The position numbers were made by a program, and so were the translations under genes. Below are positions 17,367 through 28,944 of a DNA stretch of 64,000 nt, one piece after another; the stretch's first letter is position 1; every line of letters starts with the position of its first letter. The notes beneath the pieces were generated by a model. The model searched no databases. It had not been told where the DNA came from and saw nothing but the letters and a program-made list of their open reading frames with translations. Source of the DNA: Gemmatimonadota bacterium (GTDB lineage: Bacteria > Gemmatimonadota > Gemmatimonadetes > Longimicrobiales > Gaopeijiaceae); assembly GCA_022560615.1 (NCBI GenBank), contig JADFSR010000004.1, positions 123,978-187,977 of the forward strand, in the 5' to 3' direction.

Positions 17367-18392
17367 CTAGAGCGCTGCGACGTCCCGGTCGAAGTCGCCC
17401 AGCAGCTCCTCTTTCACGTCACCCGGCGCGTAGGCACTCTCGAACCCCATCCTCGCCACGCGCACCAGCTCCTGCCACGTGAAGCCGAGGTCGTCCCGCG
17501 CGTGCTCGTATTCTTCGGTTAGCGTCACGCCGGACATGAGGCGATTGTCGGTGCACAGGCAGACCGCGAGGCCCTCGTCGTAGTAGTGCCGAACGGGGTG
17601 GTCGGCGTGCGTGGCTGCCACGCGAGTCTGCACGTTGGAGGTGATGCAGACCTCGAGCGGGATACCGGCATCTCTGACCTGACCTAGGAGGGATTCGTCT
17701 TCGAGCAGCCGCGTACCGTGGCCGATCCGACCTGCTCCACCGTCCTCGATCGCTTGGCGGATCGAGGACGCGCCAAAGCCTTCACCGGCGTGGATCGTGA
17801 TCGGGAGGCCGCCAGCTTCAGCAGTCCGTAGGGCTTCCAGATGGTCGCGCACCGGGTTGCCGGCTTCAGCACCCGCTACGTCGAACGCGCAAACGCCCCG
17901 GTCGGCGAAAGCCACTGCGAGCTCGGCCATCTCCTTGGAAACGCTGGGGTCGAGGCTGCGCAGGGCGCACACGATCACCGCCGTACTTACGTCGAATTCG
18001 CTCTCGGCGCGGTGCAGGCCCTTGAGGACGGCCTCGAGCGCCTCATGGGCCTCCAGCTCGCCCTGTGCATTGAGGATCGGGCTGAAACGGACCTCGACAT
18101 AGCGGACGTTCTCGTTGGCGTGGTCCTCGGCGAGCTCGTACGCGATGCGTTCAATCCCCTCGGCGTCCTGCATCAGCGACAGCGTGATGTGGAAGCGCTC
18201 GAGGTAGTCCTCGAGGTTACGTGCGTCGTCCACGACCATGTAATCGTACAGCGCCACCGGGTCGTCCGTTGGAAGCTGCACACCTCGCTCAGCCGCGAGC
18301 TCGACCATGGTCGAGGTGCGGAGGCTCCCGTCCAAATGCACGTGCAGCTCCGCCTTGGGTATTCGGAGCAGCTGTTCGGACGTGGGGCTCAC
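17367..18392 (-). CDS. add: Adenosine deaminase
   Basis: 341 residues; deaminates adenosine to inosine for purine salvage. It has the zinc-binding HVH pair (AELHVHLDGSL, His17 and His19), the HAGEGFG motif, 'GHGTRL', the SN motif in 'CITSNVQT', and a 'CTDNRLMSGV' motif where many family members have TDDP. The Asn form is known in actinobacterial-type enzymes, so this is a subtype mark rather than a defect. The GTG at 18392 overlaps the purF stop by 4 bases and gives homology from about residue 10; longer in-frame starts upstream lie inside purF. Last gene of the purine operon. Confidence 0.92.
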   Translation of the reverse strand: MSPTSEQLLRIPKAELHVHLDGSLRTSTMVELAAERGVQLPTDDPVALYDYMVVDDARNLEDYLERFHITLSLMQDAEGIERIAYELAEDHANENVRYVEVRFSPILNAQGELEAHEALEAVLKGLHRAESEFDVSTAVIVCALRSLDPSVSKEMAELAVAFADRGVCAFDVAGAEAGNPVRDHLEALRTAEAGGLPITIHAGEGFGASSIRQAIEDGGAGRIGHGTRLLEDESLLGQVRDAGIPLEVCITSNVQTRVAATHADHPVRHYYDEGLAVCLCTDNRLMSGVTLTEEYEHARDDLGFTWQELVRVARMGFESAYAPGDVKEELLGDFDRDVAAL

Positions 18393-19813
18393 TTCCGCGT
18401 TGGACCCTGCTCGGAGACGAAGCCCTTGTCGACGTCGACGAGCGGGGCAGGGTAGTCGCCCGAGAAGCAGGCGGTGCAATACGGCCCACCGGCGGCCACG
18501 GCCTCGACCATCCCTTCCAAGGACAGGTAACCGAGTGATTCGACGCCGAGCTTCTCGGCGATGGCCGGCACTTCGAGACTCGACCCGATCAGCTCGCGCT
18601 TGGTGGGCATGTCGATTCCATAGAAGCACGGGCACTTCACGGGCGGCGAGCCGATGCGGAGGTGGATTTCAGACGCTCCCGCCCGGCGCAGCATGCGCAC
18701 GAGCGAACGGCTCGTCGTACCGCGTACGAGCGAGTCGTCGACCATCACGACGCGCCGCCCGTCCAACACCTCTCGCACCGGGCTGTACTTCATGCGCACG
18801 CCGAAGTCTCTGTCCTCCTGCGACGGCTTGATGAAGGTGCGCCCCACGTAGTGATGTCGGAGTATGCCCAGCTCGAACGGAATGCCGCTTTCCTCGGCAA
18901 AGCCGAGGGCAGCGGAGTTGGCGCTGTCCGGGACCGCGATCACGGCGTCTGCTGCCACCGGGTGCTCCTTTGCGAGGCGGCGGCCGAACGCGCGGCGCGC
19001 GGCGTCGACGCTGATCCCCCACAGGCGCGAGTCCGGACGCGCGAAATAGACGAGCTCGAAGATGCACGGAGACGGCTGTTCGGCCGGGGCCAATGAACGG
19101 AGCTGTTTGACCACGCCATTGCGTATGCGGATGACCTCACCGGGTTTGAGGTCACGCACGTACTCGGCGCCGAGAATGTCCAAAGCGCACGTTTCGCTCG
19201 TGACGATCGCGCCGCCGTCCTTCCGACCCAATACGAGGGGCCGGAATCCGCGGGGGTCGCGTGCTGCATAAATCGTGTCGTCGATCGAGAGCACGATCGA
19301 GAATGCTCCCTCCAAATGGGTGAGCGCGTCGTCGACCTGTGCATCCACCGTATCGTGACGCGACTTCGCGATCAGATGCACCAGCGTCTCCGAGTCGGAC
19401 GTGGTGCGGAAGATCGCACCCTCGTCGACCAGCCGTTTCCTCAGCTCGAAGTGGTTGGTGAGGTTGCCGTTGTGTGCGAGCGCGATATCTCCATTCGCAT
19501 ACCGCGCCGTGATGGGCTGGATGTTCTCGACATCGCTGCCTCCGGCCGTCGAGTATCGGAGGTGCCCGACCGCGGTTCGGCCGCGCATCTTCTTCCGTAT
19601 CGACCACGTCTCAAAGACGTCACCAACCAGGCCCGGTCCCTTCAGAACGTGGGGACCTTCCTCGTCGAAGGTCACCATCCCGGCGGCTTCCTGACCGCGG
19701 TGCTGCAGCGCGTACATCGCCAGGAACGCCTGCTCCGACGCCATGTCCATCCCGCTGATCCCAACCACGCCACATTCTTCGTGTGGACCCTCGTCGAGGC
19801 AGGTCGTCGTCAT
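18389..19813 (-). CDS. purF: Amidophosphoribosyltransferase PurF
   Basis: 474 residues; first committed step of purine synthesis (PRPP plus glutamine to phosphoribosylamine). A short propeptide (13 residues) precedes the nucleophile Cys14 (HEECGVVGISG), giving an Ntn-type glutaminase. The phosphoribosyltransferase domain carries the PRPP loop VVMVDDSLVRGTTS. Cysteine groups KCPCFYG and YCTACFSG near the C-terminus fit the 4Fe-4S type found in Bacillus. Start ATG 19813 lies one base after the purL stop. Genes on either side are also purine genes. Confidence 0.95.
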   Translation of the reverse strand: MTTTCLDEGPHEECGVVGISGMDMASEQAFLAMYALQHRGQEAAGMVTFDEEGPHVLKGPGLVGDVFETWSIRKKMRGRTAVGHLRYSTAGGSDVENIQPITARYANGDIALAHNGNLTNHFELRKRLVDEGAIFRTTSDSETLVHLIAKSRHDTVDAQVDDALTHLEGAFSIVLSIDDTIYAARDPRGFRPLVLGRKDGGAIVTSETCALDILGAEYVRDLKPGEVIRIRNGVVKQLRSLAPAEQPSPCIFELVYFARPDSRLWGISVDAARRAFGRRLAKEHPVAADAVIAVPDSANSAALGFAEESGIPFELGILRHHYVGRTFIKPSQEDRDFGVRMKYSPVREVLDGRRVVMVDDSLVRGTTSRSLVRMLRRAGASEIHLRIGSPPVKCPCFYGIDMPTKRELIGSSLEVPAIAEKLGVESLGYLSLEGMVEAVAAGGPYCTACFSGDYPAPLVDVDKGFVSEQGPTRK

Positions 19814-19814
19814 G

Positions 19815-22115
<2,301 letters not shown>

Positions 22116-22149
22116 GGTATGGCCGCTCTTCCTGATGAAGTGTTCGCAG

Positions 22150-22848
22150 TTAGCTCGCGACAGCTGATAGGCTCGTGGCGAGGGATGTGAATACGCCGAT
22201 GCCGTCCGTAGACCCGAGAAGTTCTTCCATCGCTCGCTCGGGGTGGGGCATCATGCCCAGAACGTTACCGTTTTCATTGATGATGCCCGCGATGTTGTGC
22301 CAAGAACCGTTCGGATTGGCCGCATCCGTTGCTTCGCCCTCGACGTCCACGTACCGGAAGACGACGTGACCCTCGCCCTCCAGCCGCTCGAGCGTCGCTT
22401 CGTCCGCTTCGTAGTTGCCCTCACCGTGCGCGATCGGCACGCGCAAGATCTGTCCCGGCTGATAGTCGCTCGTGAAGAGCGTATCCGCTCGCTCCACACG
22501 GATCCGCACGTCCTTGCCGGCGAACAGGAGCGATGCGTTGCGTACCAGCGCTCCGGGAAGCAAGCCCGCCTCGCAGAGGATCTGGAAGCCGTTGCAGATT
22601 CCGACCACAGGCGCACCCCTCTTGGCGAAATCGATGACGTCTTCCATGATGGGGCTCATGCGGGCGATCGCTCCGGCGCGCAGATAGTCACCGTACGAGA
22701 AACCGCCTGGGAGCAGCACTGCGTCATAGCCATCGAGGCCGCGCTCCCGATGCCAAACGAAGGTGGCCTCGGCTCCTACTTGCTGCGCGGCCTTATAGAG
22801 ATCGTAGTCGCAGTTCGAGCCTGGAAAGGTGATGATGGCGGCCCTCAT
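22150..22848 (-). CDS. purQ: FGAM synthase glutaminase subunit PurQ
   Basis: 232 residues, class-I glutamine amidotransferase that supplies ammonia to PurL. It starts with '[11 protein letters not shown]'; the nucleophile Cys sits in '[11 protein letters not shown]', and the His/Glu of the triad in '[11 protein letters not shown]'. ATG 22848 is chosen because the family begins right there, and it overlaps the purS stop by 4 bases. Confidence 0.96.
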   Translation of the reverse strand: MRAAIITFPGSNCDYDLYKAAQQVGAEATFVWHRERGLDGYDAVLLPGGFSYGDYLRAGAIARMSPIMEDVIDFAKRGAPVVGICNGFQILCEAGLLPGALVRNASLLFAGKDVRIRVERADTLFTSDYQPGQILRVPIAHGEGNYEADEATLERLEGEGHVVFRYVDVEGEATDAANPNGSWHNIAGIINENGNVLGMMPHPERAMEELLGSTDGIGVFTSLATSLSAVAS

Positions 22849-23126
22849 GCTTCCGCCGCTTGAGCCCCTGCGAGCTCTTCGACGAGCGACACCTCGAAGG
22901 TCTCGGTCACGGGATTCGCGAGCAGCTTCCGACACATCGCTTCCGCTGCCTCGAGGGCAGCTCCCGCGTCGTCAGCGACAAGGTCCAGGTAGATCGCCTT
23001 GCCGACGCGGACGTCGTCGACGCCATCCCATCCGAGGGAGTTCAGCGCGTGATGGATGGCCTTGCCCTGTGGGTCGAGTATGCCCGGGCGCGGTCTTACC
23101 CTCACTTCCAGTCGAAACCGGCTCAA
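22845..23126 (-). CDS. purS: FGAM synthase subunit PurS
   Basis: 93 residues, the usual PurS size. It bridges PurL and PurQ in the FGAM synthase complex. The family pattern '[19 protein letters not shown]' followed by '[11 protein letters not shown]' is present, and the C-terminal '[14 protein letters not shown]' is diagnostic. Overlaps by 4 bases with pssA upstream and purQ downstream. Confidence 0.93.
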   Translation of the reverse strand: MSRFRLEVRVRPRPGILDPQGKAIHHALNSLGWDGVDDVRVGKAIYLDLVADDAGAALEAAEAMCRKLLANPVTETFEVSLVEELAGAQAAEA

Positions 23127-23992
23127 GCTTCTTCTTCCATGGTTCGCCTGCGATGGTGACCGCCGAAGTCGGGATATTCGAGCGTGCGAACCTCTGCACG
23201 GTCGTCGAAGTGGTCTTCCTCTTCATCCAGCAGCGGGTCGCCGCTGGGGATGCGATCGAGCAGTCCGAGAAGAACGGACTTGATCAAGCCCCAGGCGAGG
23301 TAGAGAATACCCACGCTGAAGAAGAAATACCGGGGCACGGCGAGCGCCGCGAAGAGCATGCTCAGCACGAAAACGGTGTTCAGCACGCCCTTGGTGGTGC
23401 GGAGGCCGATCTTCGGCACCTTGGCGTATGGGACGTGGCTCACCAGGAGCACACCGAGCAGGACCATGCCCACGCCCATGATCTGGGCCCAGGGAAGGTC
23501 GCTCAGATACGTCTGGAAGAACTGCGTTTGGCTGAACGGGTAGTAGGTGGCGAGGGTCCCCCCTGCCGCAGGCGAAGGGAGACCGTGGAAGTGCCGTTTC
23601 GCCTCCCCACCCTGCTCGATGTTGAAGCGCGCGAGTCGTACGACGACAGCAGTAACGTAGACGAACGACAGAATCCAGGCCCACTGCGCGTCGGCGAAGA
23701 AGATCTCGTAGATGATGAAGCCGGGCGCGACCCCGAACGAGATTGCATCGACGAGAGAGTCGAGCTCGGCGCCGAAGCGGGACCCCGTGCGGGTGAAGCG
23801 GGCGACGCTCCCGTCCAGCATGTCGAGCGTGCCCGCGAAAACGATGCACCACCCCGCCCAGATCAGATCGCCGCGAGAAGCAGCGATCATCGCGTAGAGC
23901 CCGAAGAAGAGGTTGCAGAGCGTGAACGCTGACGGGAGGATGATGATCCCCTTCTGCAGCGTCTCTCGTCGCGGGGGGCGCGGCGTTCTCAT
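23123..23992 (-). CDS. pssA: CDP-diacylglycerol--serine O-phosphatidyltransferase
   Basis: 289-residue integral membrane enzyme forming phosphatidylserine from CDP-diacylglycerol and serine. The CDP-alcohol phosphotransferase motif is intact: DGSVAR at residues 60-65, with the following conserved Asp residues at 78 and 82 (AELDSLVDAISFG). About eight hydrophobic helices span residues 15-245. The last 45 residues are a hydrophilic acidic tail ending EEEA, longer than in many PssA. Sits directly after psd, making a complete two-step route to phosphatidylethanolamine inside a purine operon. Confidence 0.92.
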   Translation of the reverse strand: MRTPRPPRRETLQKGIIILPSAFTLCNLFFGLYAMIAASRGDLIWAGWCIVFAGTLDMLDGSVARFTRTGSRFGAELDSLVDAISFGVAPGFIIYEIFFADAQWAWILSFVYVTAVVVRLARFNIEQGGEAKRHFHGLPSPAAGGTLATYYPFSQTQFFQTYLSDLPWAQIMGVGMVLLGVLLVSHVPYAKVPKIGLRTTKGVLNTVFVLSMLFAALAVPRYFFFSVGILYLAWGLIKSVLLGLLDRIPSGDPLLDEEEDHFDDRAEVRTLEYPDFGGHHRRRTMEEEA

Positions 23993-23995
23993 TCC

Positions 23996-24655
23996 TCAGC
24001 CTTCAGGGGGGAATCGGGCGAGCACAGACGAACCTACGCGAACCCGGTCGCCGACGGAACTGACCACGTCCCAATCCAGGGGAATGAAGAGGTCGACGCG
24101 CGAGCCGAAGCGGATGAGACCGACGCGATCGCCGCGTACCACCTCGTCGCCTTCGGACGGATCGGAAACGATTCGGCGCGCGATCAGGCCGGCGATCTGC
24201 CGAACCAGAACCTTGCCGTGTGGCGTGAAGATCCCGATTGAGGACTGTTCGTTGTCTGCCGACGCCTTCTCATTCCAGGCGGCCAGATATTTGCCCGGCT
24301 TGTAGGCCCGATGCCCGACGAGACCACTCACCGGTGCGCGCTGCACATGCACGTCGAAGACAGAAAGAAAGATCGTGATTCTGCGGACGGTATCGCCCAT
24401 GAACGTCGGCTCGTCGACCTCCGAGATCGACATGATTTTCCCCTGGCCAGGGGCCACGACGGCGCTGGTGTCGGCCGGGACGATCGGCGCAGGGTCCCGA
24501 AAGAACCAAAGTGTGAAGAGGAAGATCACCGTGAGTAGCCCGGCAATGCCTCGCAGCCATGGCCCACCGATGCCCGCAGCGACGCTGACCCAAGCGAGGC
24601 CCGCCAAGAGCACCTCGATTGCGACGAACGGGTAGCCTTCGCGGGCGAAACTCAC
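23996..24655 (-). CDS. psd: Phosphatidylserine decarboxylase (short type)
   Basis: 219 residues; decarboxylates phosphatidylserine to phosphatidylethanolamine. Two N-terminal membrane helices (about 8-25 and 30-50) are followed by the decarboxylase domain with 'VFDVHVQRAPVSG' and 'GLIRFGSRVDLF'. The self-cleavage site that creates the pyruvoyl group is the Gly-Ser in 'RVRVGSSVLA' near the C-terminus, giving a very short alpha chain, as in the small Psd/archaetidylserine-decarboxylase type. Its start overlaps the purC stop by 4 bases; 3 bases separate it from pssA. Confidence 0.9.
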   Translation of the reverse strand: MSFAREGYPFVAIEVLLAGLAWVSVAAGIGGPWLRGIAGLLTVIFLFTLWFFRDPAPIVPADTSAVVAPGQGKIMSISEVDEPTFMGDTVRRITIFLSVFDVHVQRAPVSGLVGHRAYKPGKYLAAWNEKASADNEQSSIGIFTPHGKVLVRQIAGLIARRIVSDPSEGDEVVRGDRVGLIRFGSRVDLFIPLDWDVVSSVGDRVRVGSSVLARFPPEG

Positions 24656-25599
24656 CGATCGGTCCCGAAGAGCGGTGGCTGGTAGTCGGCCAGCTCAATA
24701 CCGGTCAGGCGGTGGAAAACGTCTTCGTAGCGATCGCGAGCCGAGGTCACGACGGTATCCGGCAGCTCCGGCGCCGGCGGGCTCTTGTCCCAGTCCTGCA
24801 ATTCATCGAGCCACTCGCGAACGGGCTGCTTGTCCAGCGACGGCTGTCCACGACCGACCGCGTAGCTCTCCTGGGGCCAGAAGCGCGAGGAATCTGGCGT
24901 CAACACCTCATCGATGAGCAGCAGCTCTCCCGCGGCGTCGAAGCCGAACTCGAACTTCGTATCGGCGAGGATGATACCGCACGTCTCCGCGACACCGCAG
25001 CCATATCCGTAGATGTCGAGCGACAAGTCGCGCAACCGGTTGGCCAGCTCCGTGCCGAGCAGCTCCTGTGCCTGACCGAACGTGATGTTCTCGTCGTGCT
25101 CGCCCTGCTCGGCTTTGGTGGCTGGGGAGAAAATCGGCGGATCGAGCCGCTGGCTCTCCCGCAGACCCTCCGGCAGTGGCTCGTTCGCCAGCGAGCCGCT
25201 GCTCTGGTATTCCTTCCATGCCGAGCCGGTGATGTAGCCGCGCACGACGCACTCTACGAGTACCGGTCGCGTCCGGGTCACCAGCATCGCCCGCCGCGCC
25301 CACGTGTCCCGGGTCGTGGCGAGCTCCGGATGACGTGCGATGATCGCGTCGGGATCGACCGCGATGAGGTGGTGCGCGATGCGGTCGTCAAGCTGCTCGA
25401 GCCACCACGCGGTGACGAGCGTGAGCACCTCACCTTTATGCGGGATCGGCTGCGGTAGTATGACGTCGAACGCCGAAATGCGATCACTCGCGACCATCAA
25501 CAGCGTGTGGGCGTCGACTTCATAGACGTCCCGCACCTTGCCGCGGTGGAGCAGCGGCAGGTCGAGTCCCGAGTCCAGCGACAAGGCTTCGCTAGACAT
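24652..25599 (-). CDS. purC: SAICAR synthase PurC
   Basis: 315 residues; joins CAIR and aspartate with ATP. The N-terminal 'LLHRGKVRDVYEVD' and 'VASDRISAFDVILP' blocks are family signatures, and later 'RGYITGSAWKEY' and 'DTKFEFGFD' complete the active site. Length is close to the eukaryote-like, longer bacterial type. ATG 25599 overlaps purB by 8 bases. Confidence 0.95.
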   Translation of the reverse strand: MSSEALSLDSGLDLPLLHRGKVRDVYEVDAHTLLMVASDRISAFDVILPQPIPHKGEVLTLVTAWWLEQLDDRIAHHLIAVDPDAIIARHPELATTRDTWARRAMLVTRTRPVLVECVVRGYITGSAWKEYQSSGSLANEPLPEGLRESQRLDPPIFSPATKAEQGEHDENITFGQAQELLGTELANRLRDLSLDIYGYGCGVAETCGIILADTKFEFGFDAAGELLLIDEVLTPDSSRFWPQESYAVGRGQPSLDKQPVREWLDELQDWDKSPPAPELPDTVVTSARDRYEDVFHRLTGIELADYQPPLFGTDR

Positions 25600-27040
25600 G
25601 GATCTCGGCTTCCTGTAGTTGTTGCGCTTCGCCGGCGAGTCGTTCCAGCACCGGGGCCACCGCGGTGTCGAGGAATCGGGCGACCTGTTCTGGCGCCCGC
25701 CCTACGAACCGGAGGGGATCAACGAGCGCCTGGAGTTCGTCTTCGTCGAGCCCGAAGGCCTCATCCCCTGCGATTCGCTCCAGCAGGTCGATCTCCGCCC
25801 CGTCCTCCTTCATGCGCGCTGCGGTGGCCATCGAGTGCTTGCGAATCCGCTCATGGAGCTCCTGTCGGTCGCCTCCGCGTGCCGTGGCTTGCATCAAGAT
25901 CGTCTCCGTCGCCATAAACGGAAGATGTTCTGCGAGATTTCGGCGCACGACCTCCGGATGCACGATCAAACCCGTGGCGACGTTCTCGGCGAGCACGAGG
26001 CAGCCGTCGAGTGTCAGGAATGCGTCGGGGACCGAGAGTCGCCGGTTGGCCGAGTCGTCGAGCGTGCGCTCGAGCCATTGTGTCGCGGCGGTGAACGCCG
26101 GGTCCTGCGCGAGCACGATGACGTGGCGTGCCAGAGCGCACATGCGCTCAGCCCGCATAGGATTGCGCTTGTACGGCATCGCAGACGAGCCGATTTGCTC
26201 GGACTCGAACGGTTCCTCGACTTCGCGCAGGTGTGCGAGGATGCGCCAGTCGTTTCCCAGCTTGGACAGCGAGGCCCCGACCCCAGCGAGCGACGCTTGC
26301 ACCGCGAAGTCGACCTTTCGCGGGTACGTCTGTCCGGTCACCGGATAGCTGCTCACGAAGCTCATGCGTTTTCCCACCGCGCGCTCGAGCGCATCGACCT
26401 TGTCGTGTGCGCCCTCAAAGAGCTCCAGGAATGAGGCCTGAGTGCCCGTGGTCCCTCGCACGCCACGGAATCGAAGGGTCGCGATCCGGTGATCGATCTC
26501 CTCGATGTCGAGCAGCAGATCCTGGATCCACAGTGTGGCCCGCTTGCCGACGGTCGTGGGTTGCGCCGGCTGGAGGTGGGTGTACGCGAGCGTCGGCAGG
26601 GCCGCGTGCTCTCGCGCGAAATCCGCGAGCGCCGCGACGCATCGCACGAGTCGATTCCGGATGAGGCGTAGCGCCTCGCGGTGGAGGATCAGGTCGGTGT
26701 TGTCGGCGATGAAGGCGCTGGTGGCACCAAGGTGGATGATGCCCTTGGCCTCGGGAGCATCGTCCCCGAAGAGGTAGACGTGCGCCATGACGTCGTGGCG
26801 GAACCGCCGTTCGTACTCGGCTGCCCGCTCGAAGTCGAGCGTGTCCAGCGCGGCGCGCATCTGCTCGAGCGCCGTGTCCGAGATGTCGATGCCGAGCTCG
26901 GCCTCCGACTCGGCGAGCGCCAGCCAGAGACGGCGCCAGGTGCCGAAACGTTTCTTCGGCGAGAAGATCTGCTGCATCTCGCTGGATGCGTATCGCTCCG
27001 AGAGAGGGTGGCAGTAGCGGTCGTACTGAGTCACGCTCAC
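25592..27040 (-). CDS. purB: Adenylosuccinate lyase
   Basis: 482 residues; cleaves SAICAR and adenylosuccinate. The fumarase/aspartase superfamily signature is 'SSAMPYKRNPMRAERM', with a catalytic-His region in 'LAYTHLQPAQPTTVGKR' and 'GATSAFIADNTD' upstream. GTG 27040 (protein MSVTQYDRY) overlaps the htrA stop by 4 bases and aligns with the family start; the frame stays open far upstream but that stretch lies antisense-like across htrA. It catalyses two steps of purine synthesis. Confidence 0.95.
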   Translation of the reverse strand: MSVTQYDRYCHPLSERYASSEMQQIFSPKKRFGTWRRLWLALAESEAELGIDISDTALEQMRAALDTLDFERAAEYERRFRHDVMAHVYLFGDDAPEAKGIIHLGATSAFIADNTDLILHREALRLIRNRLVRCVAALADFAREHAALPTLAYTHLQPAQPTTVGKRATLWIQDLLLDIEEIDHRIATLRFRGVRGTTGTQASFLELFEGAHDKVDALERAVGKRMSFVSSYPVTGQTYPRKVDFAVQASLAGVGASLSKLGNDWRILAHLREVEEPFESEQIGSSAMPYKRNPMRAERMCALARHVIVLAQDPAFTAATQWLERTLDDSANRRLSVPDAFLTLDGCLVLAENVATGLIVHPEVVRRNLAEHLPFMATETILMQATARGGDRQELHERIRKHSMATAARMKEDGAEIDLLERIAGDEAFGLDEDELQALVDPLRFVGRAPEQVARFLDTAVAPVLERLAGEAQQLQEAEIHV

Positions 27041-28521
27041 CGTCTCCAGTAAAACTCGCGCACGTACCGGCCGCCGTCGCGCTCGAAAATGAGCGCGACG
27101 CGACCGGTCCCGCGTACCGCCGCGAAGGCCTGCGCGGTCTCGTCCGCGGTCCGGACGCGGATCCGGTTGATCTGCAGGATTACGTCGTCCCGACGGAGCC
27201 CCAACTGTTCGGACAAGCGATCCGAGATGTCGGTTACGAGCGCGCCCGACTCGCTCACGAGGTCTCGCTCTGCCTGGACCTGTGGTGTCACCGAAATGAG
27301 CTGGATGTCGCGCAGCACGGTCACGCGCTCGGCTGTCACGGACGGATACGACGTCGTCTCCAGGGTGACGGGCCGGTTCTGGCCCTCGACATCTAGTGTG
27401 AGGCGCTCGCCTGCCCTGAGATCGAGTAGCACGCCCTCGAAGTCCAGCGGCCCCGTGAGCGCACGACCGTTTGCGGAGAGCAGCTGGTCCCCAGGCTCGA
27501 GCCCCGCGACGTCTCCCGGCGACCCGTCGGCGACCCGCGAGATTCGAACCCCGTGTGTGCGTCCCCACTGGTCGGCTTCAAGCGGCTCGACGTCGATGCC
27601 CACCCAGGCACGGATCACCTGCCCAGTGCGCAGGAGATCATCTGCGATGCGCATCGCGCGGTCGATTGGGATCGCAAACCCGAGTCCTTCGCTTCCACCG
27701 CTGCGCGAAATGATCGATGCGTTGATGCCGATCACCTCGCCCGCGGCGTTCACGAGCGGGCCGCCCGAATTGCCAGGGTTGATCGAGGCGTCTGTCTGGA
27801 TCATTCCGAAGTAAAAGCTGCCGTCGTCCGAGGAGGGGATGATGTTGCGGTTCACTGCGGAGATCACTCCGGCTGTCACGGTCGGCTTGGTATCGGAGGC
27901 GTAGTTTCCGAGAGGATTCCCGATCGCAAGAGCCCATTCCCCGATCATGAGCCCCTCGACGGTTCCGATAGGCGCGAAGGGCAGGCCCTCGCCCTCGACG
28001 CGAAGCACGGCGATGTCGGCGACCGGGTCGGTACCCACCACCGTGGCGTCATAGTCGCGCCCATCCGGCAAGGTGACCCGGATCTGGTCCGCACCGGTGA
28101 TCACGTGGTCGTTCGTGAGGATGATCCCGTCGCTGCGGACGATCACGCCCGAGCCGAAGCCCGCGCTGCGCCGCAGTCCGCCTGGAGGCATGAAGAAGCT
28201 CTCGTACCGGGTCCGGGCCCGAATGCGCTCGGTTCGGATCACGCTGATACTCACAACGGCCGGGGCGACTCGGTTCGCGGCCCGCACGATCGCCGTTGTC
28301 CGGCTCTGGTCCAACTCGCCGGGTACCCCGCGAGAACGCTCCGTCTCAGCCGGTGCGGTTCCGACTGACGCGTCTTTCGCCGGAGCGATGCCCGCGGAAA
28401 CGGTTGGCTCCTCGCTCAGCCCTGCGGTGGACGCGACCTCAGCCGACTCCTGTCCGCACGCTGGAGCGCAGATCAGAGCGGCCAGGAGGCCGATTGCGGC
28501 GACGCGTCTTCTATCTGTCAT
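27037..28521 (-). CDS. HtrA/DegP-family periplasmic serine protease, lipoprotein type
   Basis: 494 residues. A signal with a lipobox (ICAPAC, Cys22) precedes a low-complexity linker (25-70). The trypsin-like domain has an intact triad: His139 (TNDHV), Asp169 (DPVADIAVL) and Ser252 (GNSGGPL). Two PDZ domains follow (about 300-385 and 410-490). This is the DegP/DegQ architecture for envelope protein quality control. ATG 28521 lies only one base from the end of the 411-bp inverted-repeat element, so its native upstream region is missing or lies within that element; no good Shine-Dalgarno is visible. Its stop overlaps purB, making it the first gene of the purine run. Confidence 0.92.
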   Translation of the reverse strand: MTDRRRVAAIGLLAALICAPACGQESAEVASTAGLSEEPTVSAGIAPAKDASVGTAPAETERSRGVPGELDQSRTTAIVRAANRVAPAVVSISVIRTERIRARTRYESFFMPPGGLRRSAGFGSGVIVRSDGIILTNDHVITGADQIRVTLPDGRDYDATVVGTDPVADIAVLRVEGEGLPFAPIGTVEGLMIGEWALAIGNPLGNYASDTKPTVTAGVISAVNRNIIPSSDDGSFYFGMIQTDASINPGNSGGPLVNAAGEVIGINASIISRSGGSEGLGFAIPIDRAMRIADDLLRTGQVIRAWVGIDVEPLEADQWGRTHGVRISRVADGSPGDVAGLEPGDQLLSANGRALTGPLDFEGVLLDLRAGERLTLDVEGQNRPVTLETTSYPSVTAERVTVLRDIQLISVTPQVQAERDLVSESGALVTDISDRLSEQLGLRRDDVILQINRIRVRTADETAQAFAAVRGTGRVALIFERDGGRYVREFYWRR

Positions 28522-28522
28522 G

Positions 28523-28933
28523 CTAGAAGGGTGATCGGAAAGGGGGGCGGGCCGCCACCCGTGCTGTCGCACGGGTCCCCGAGTGCCACGGCCCCAGAGG
28601 GCACCCGCGCATTGCGCGGGTCGCGGTGCGACGAAGGCGTAGCCGTAGCTACTTCGAGGAGCTCCAACGACGGAGATGGGGCCGTGCCACCGCAACCCAC
28701 ATACTTCCGTGTCCTTTCAGCCATGGTGTTGGGCACATGGCGACCAACGCTTTCGCGTCGGTGCCCGCGCGGTTGATCCATCGTCTCTCCTCGTCGGACC
28801 ACCGCCTTCGGCGGCGGTGCCCGCTCGGCTACGACTCCTCGTCGTTCCTTGCCTGAACGCGCGCAAGCGCGGGGCACCCGCGCCGTCAGGCGTGGGTCGC
28901 GCGGCCCGCCCCCCTTTCCGATCACCCTGCTAG
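28523..28933. mobile_element. 411-bp MITE-like element with 33-bp inverted ends and internal hairpins
   Basis: Ends 28523-28555 and 28901-28933 are inverted copies with one mismatch, each beginning CTAG and containing GGTGATCGGAAAGGGGGG. Weaker inverted similarity continues about 35 bases further in. Inside are several perfect or near-perfect hairpins: 28557-28576 (ACCCGTGC/GCACGGGT), 28603-28621, 28800-28819 and 28876-28897, plus an inverted pair 28583-28596 with 28677-28690. No transposase or plausible protein is encoded. CTAG at both outer ends could be a 4-base target duplication, as made by some IS5-group elements (inference). It fills the whole gap between tal and htrA. Confidence 0.7.
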
Positions 28934-28944
28934 GCCCACGACGC

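Noticed and set aside
17367..18392. Defective adenosine deaminase because of TDN instead of TDD
   Set aside because: The Asn form is known in actinobacterial-type enzymes and all other zinc and catalytic motifs are intact.
27041..27568. Upstream N-terminal extension of purB
   Set aside because: The stretch is out of frame across htrA; GTG 27040 overlaps the htrA stop and matches the family start.
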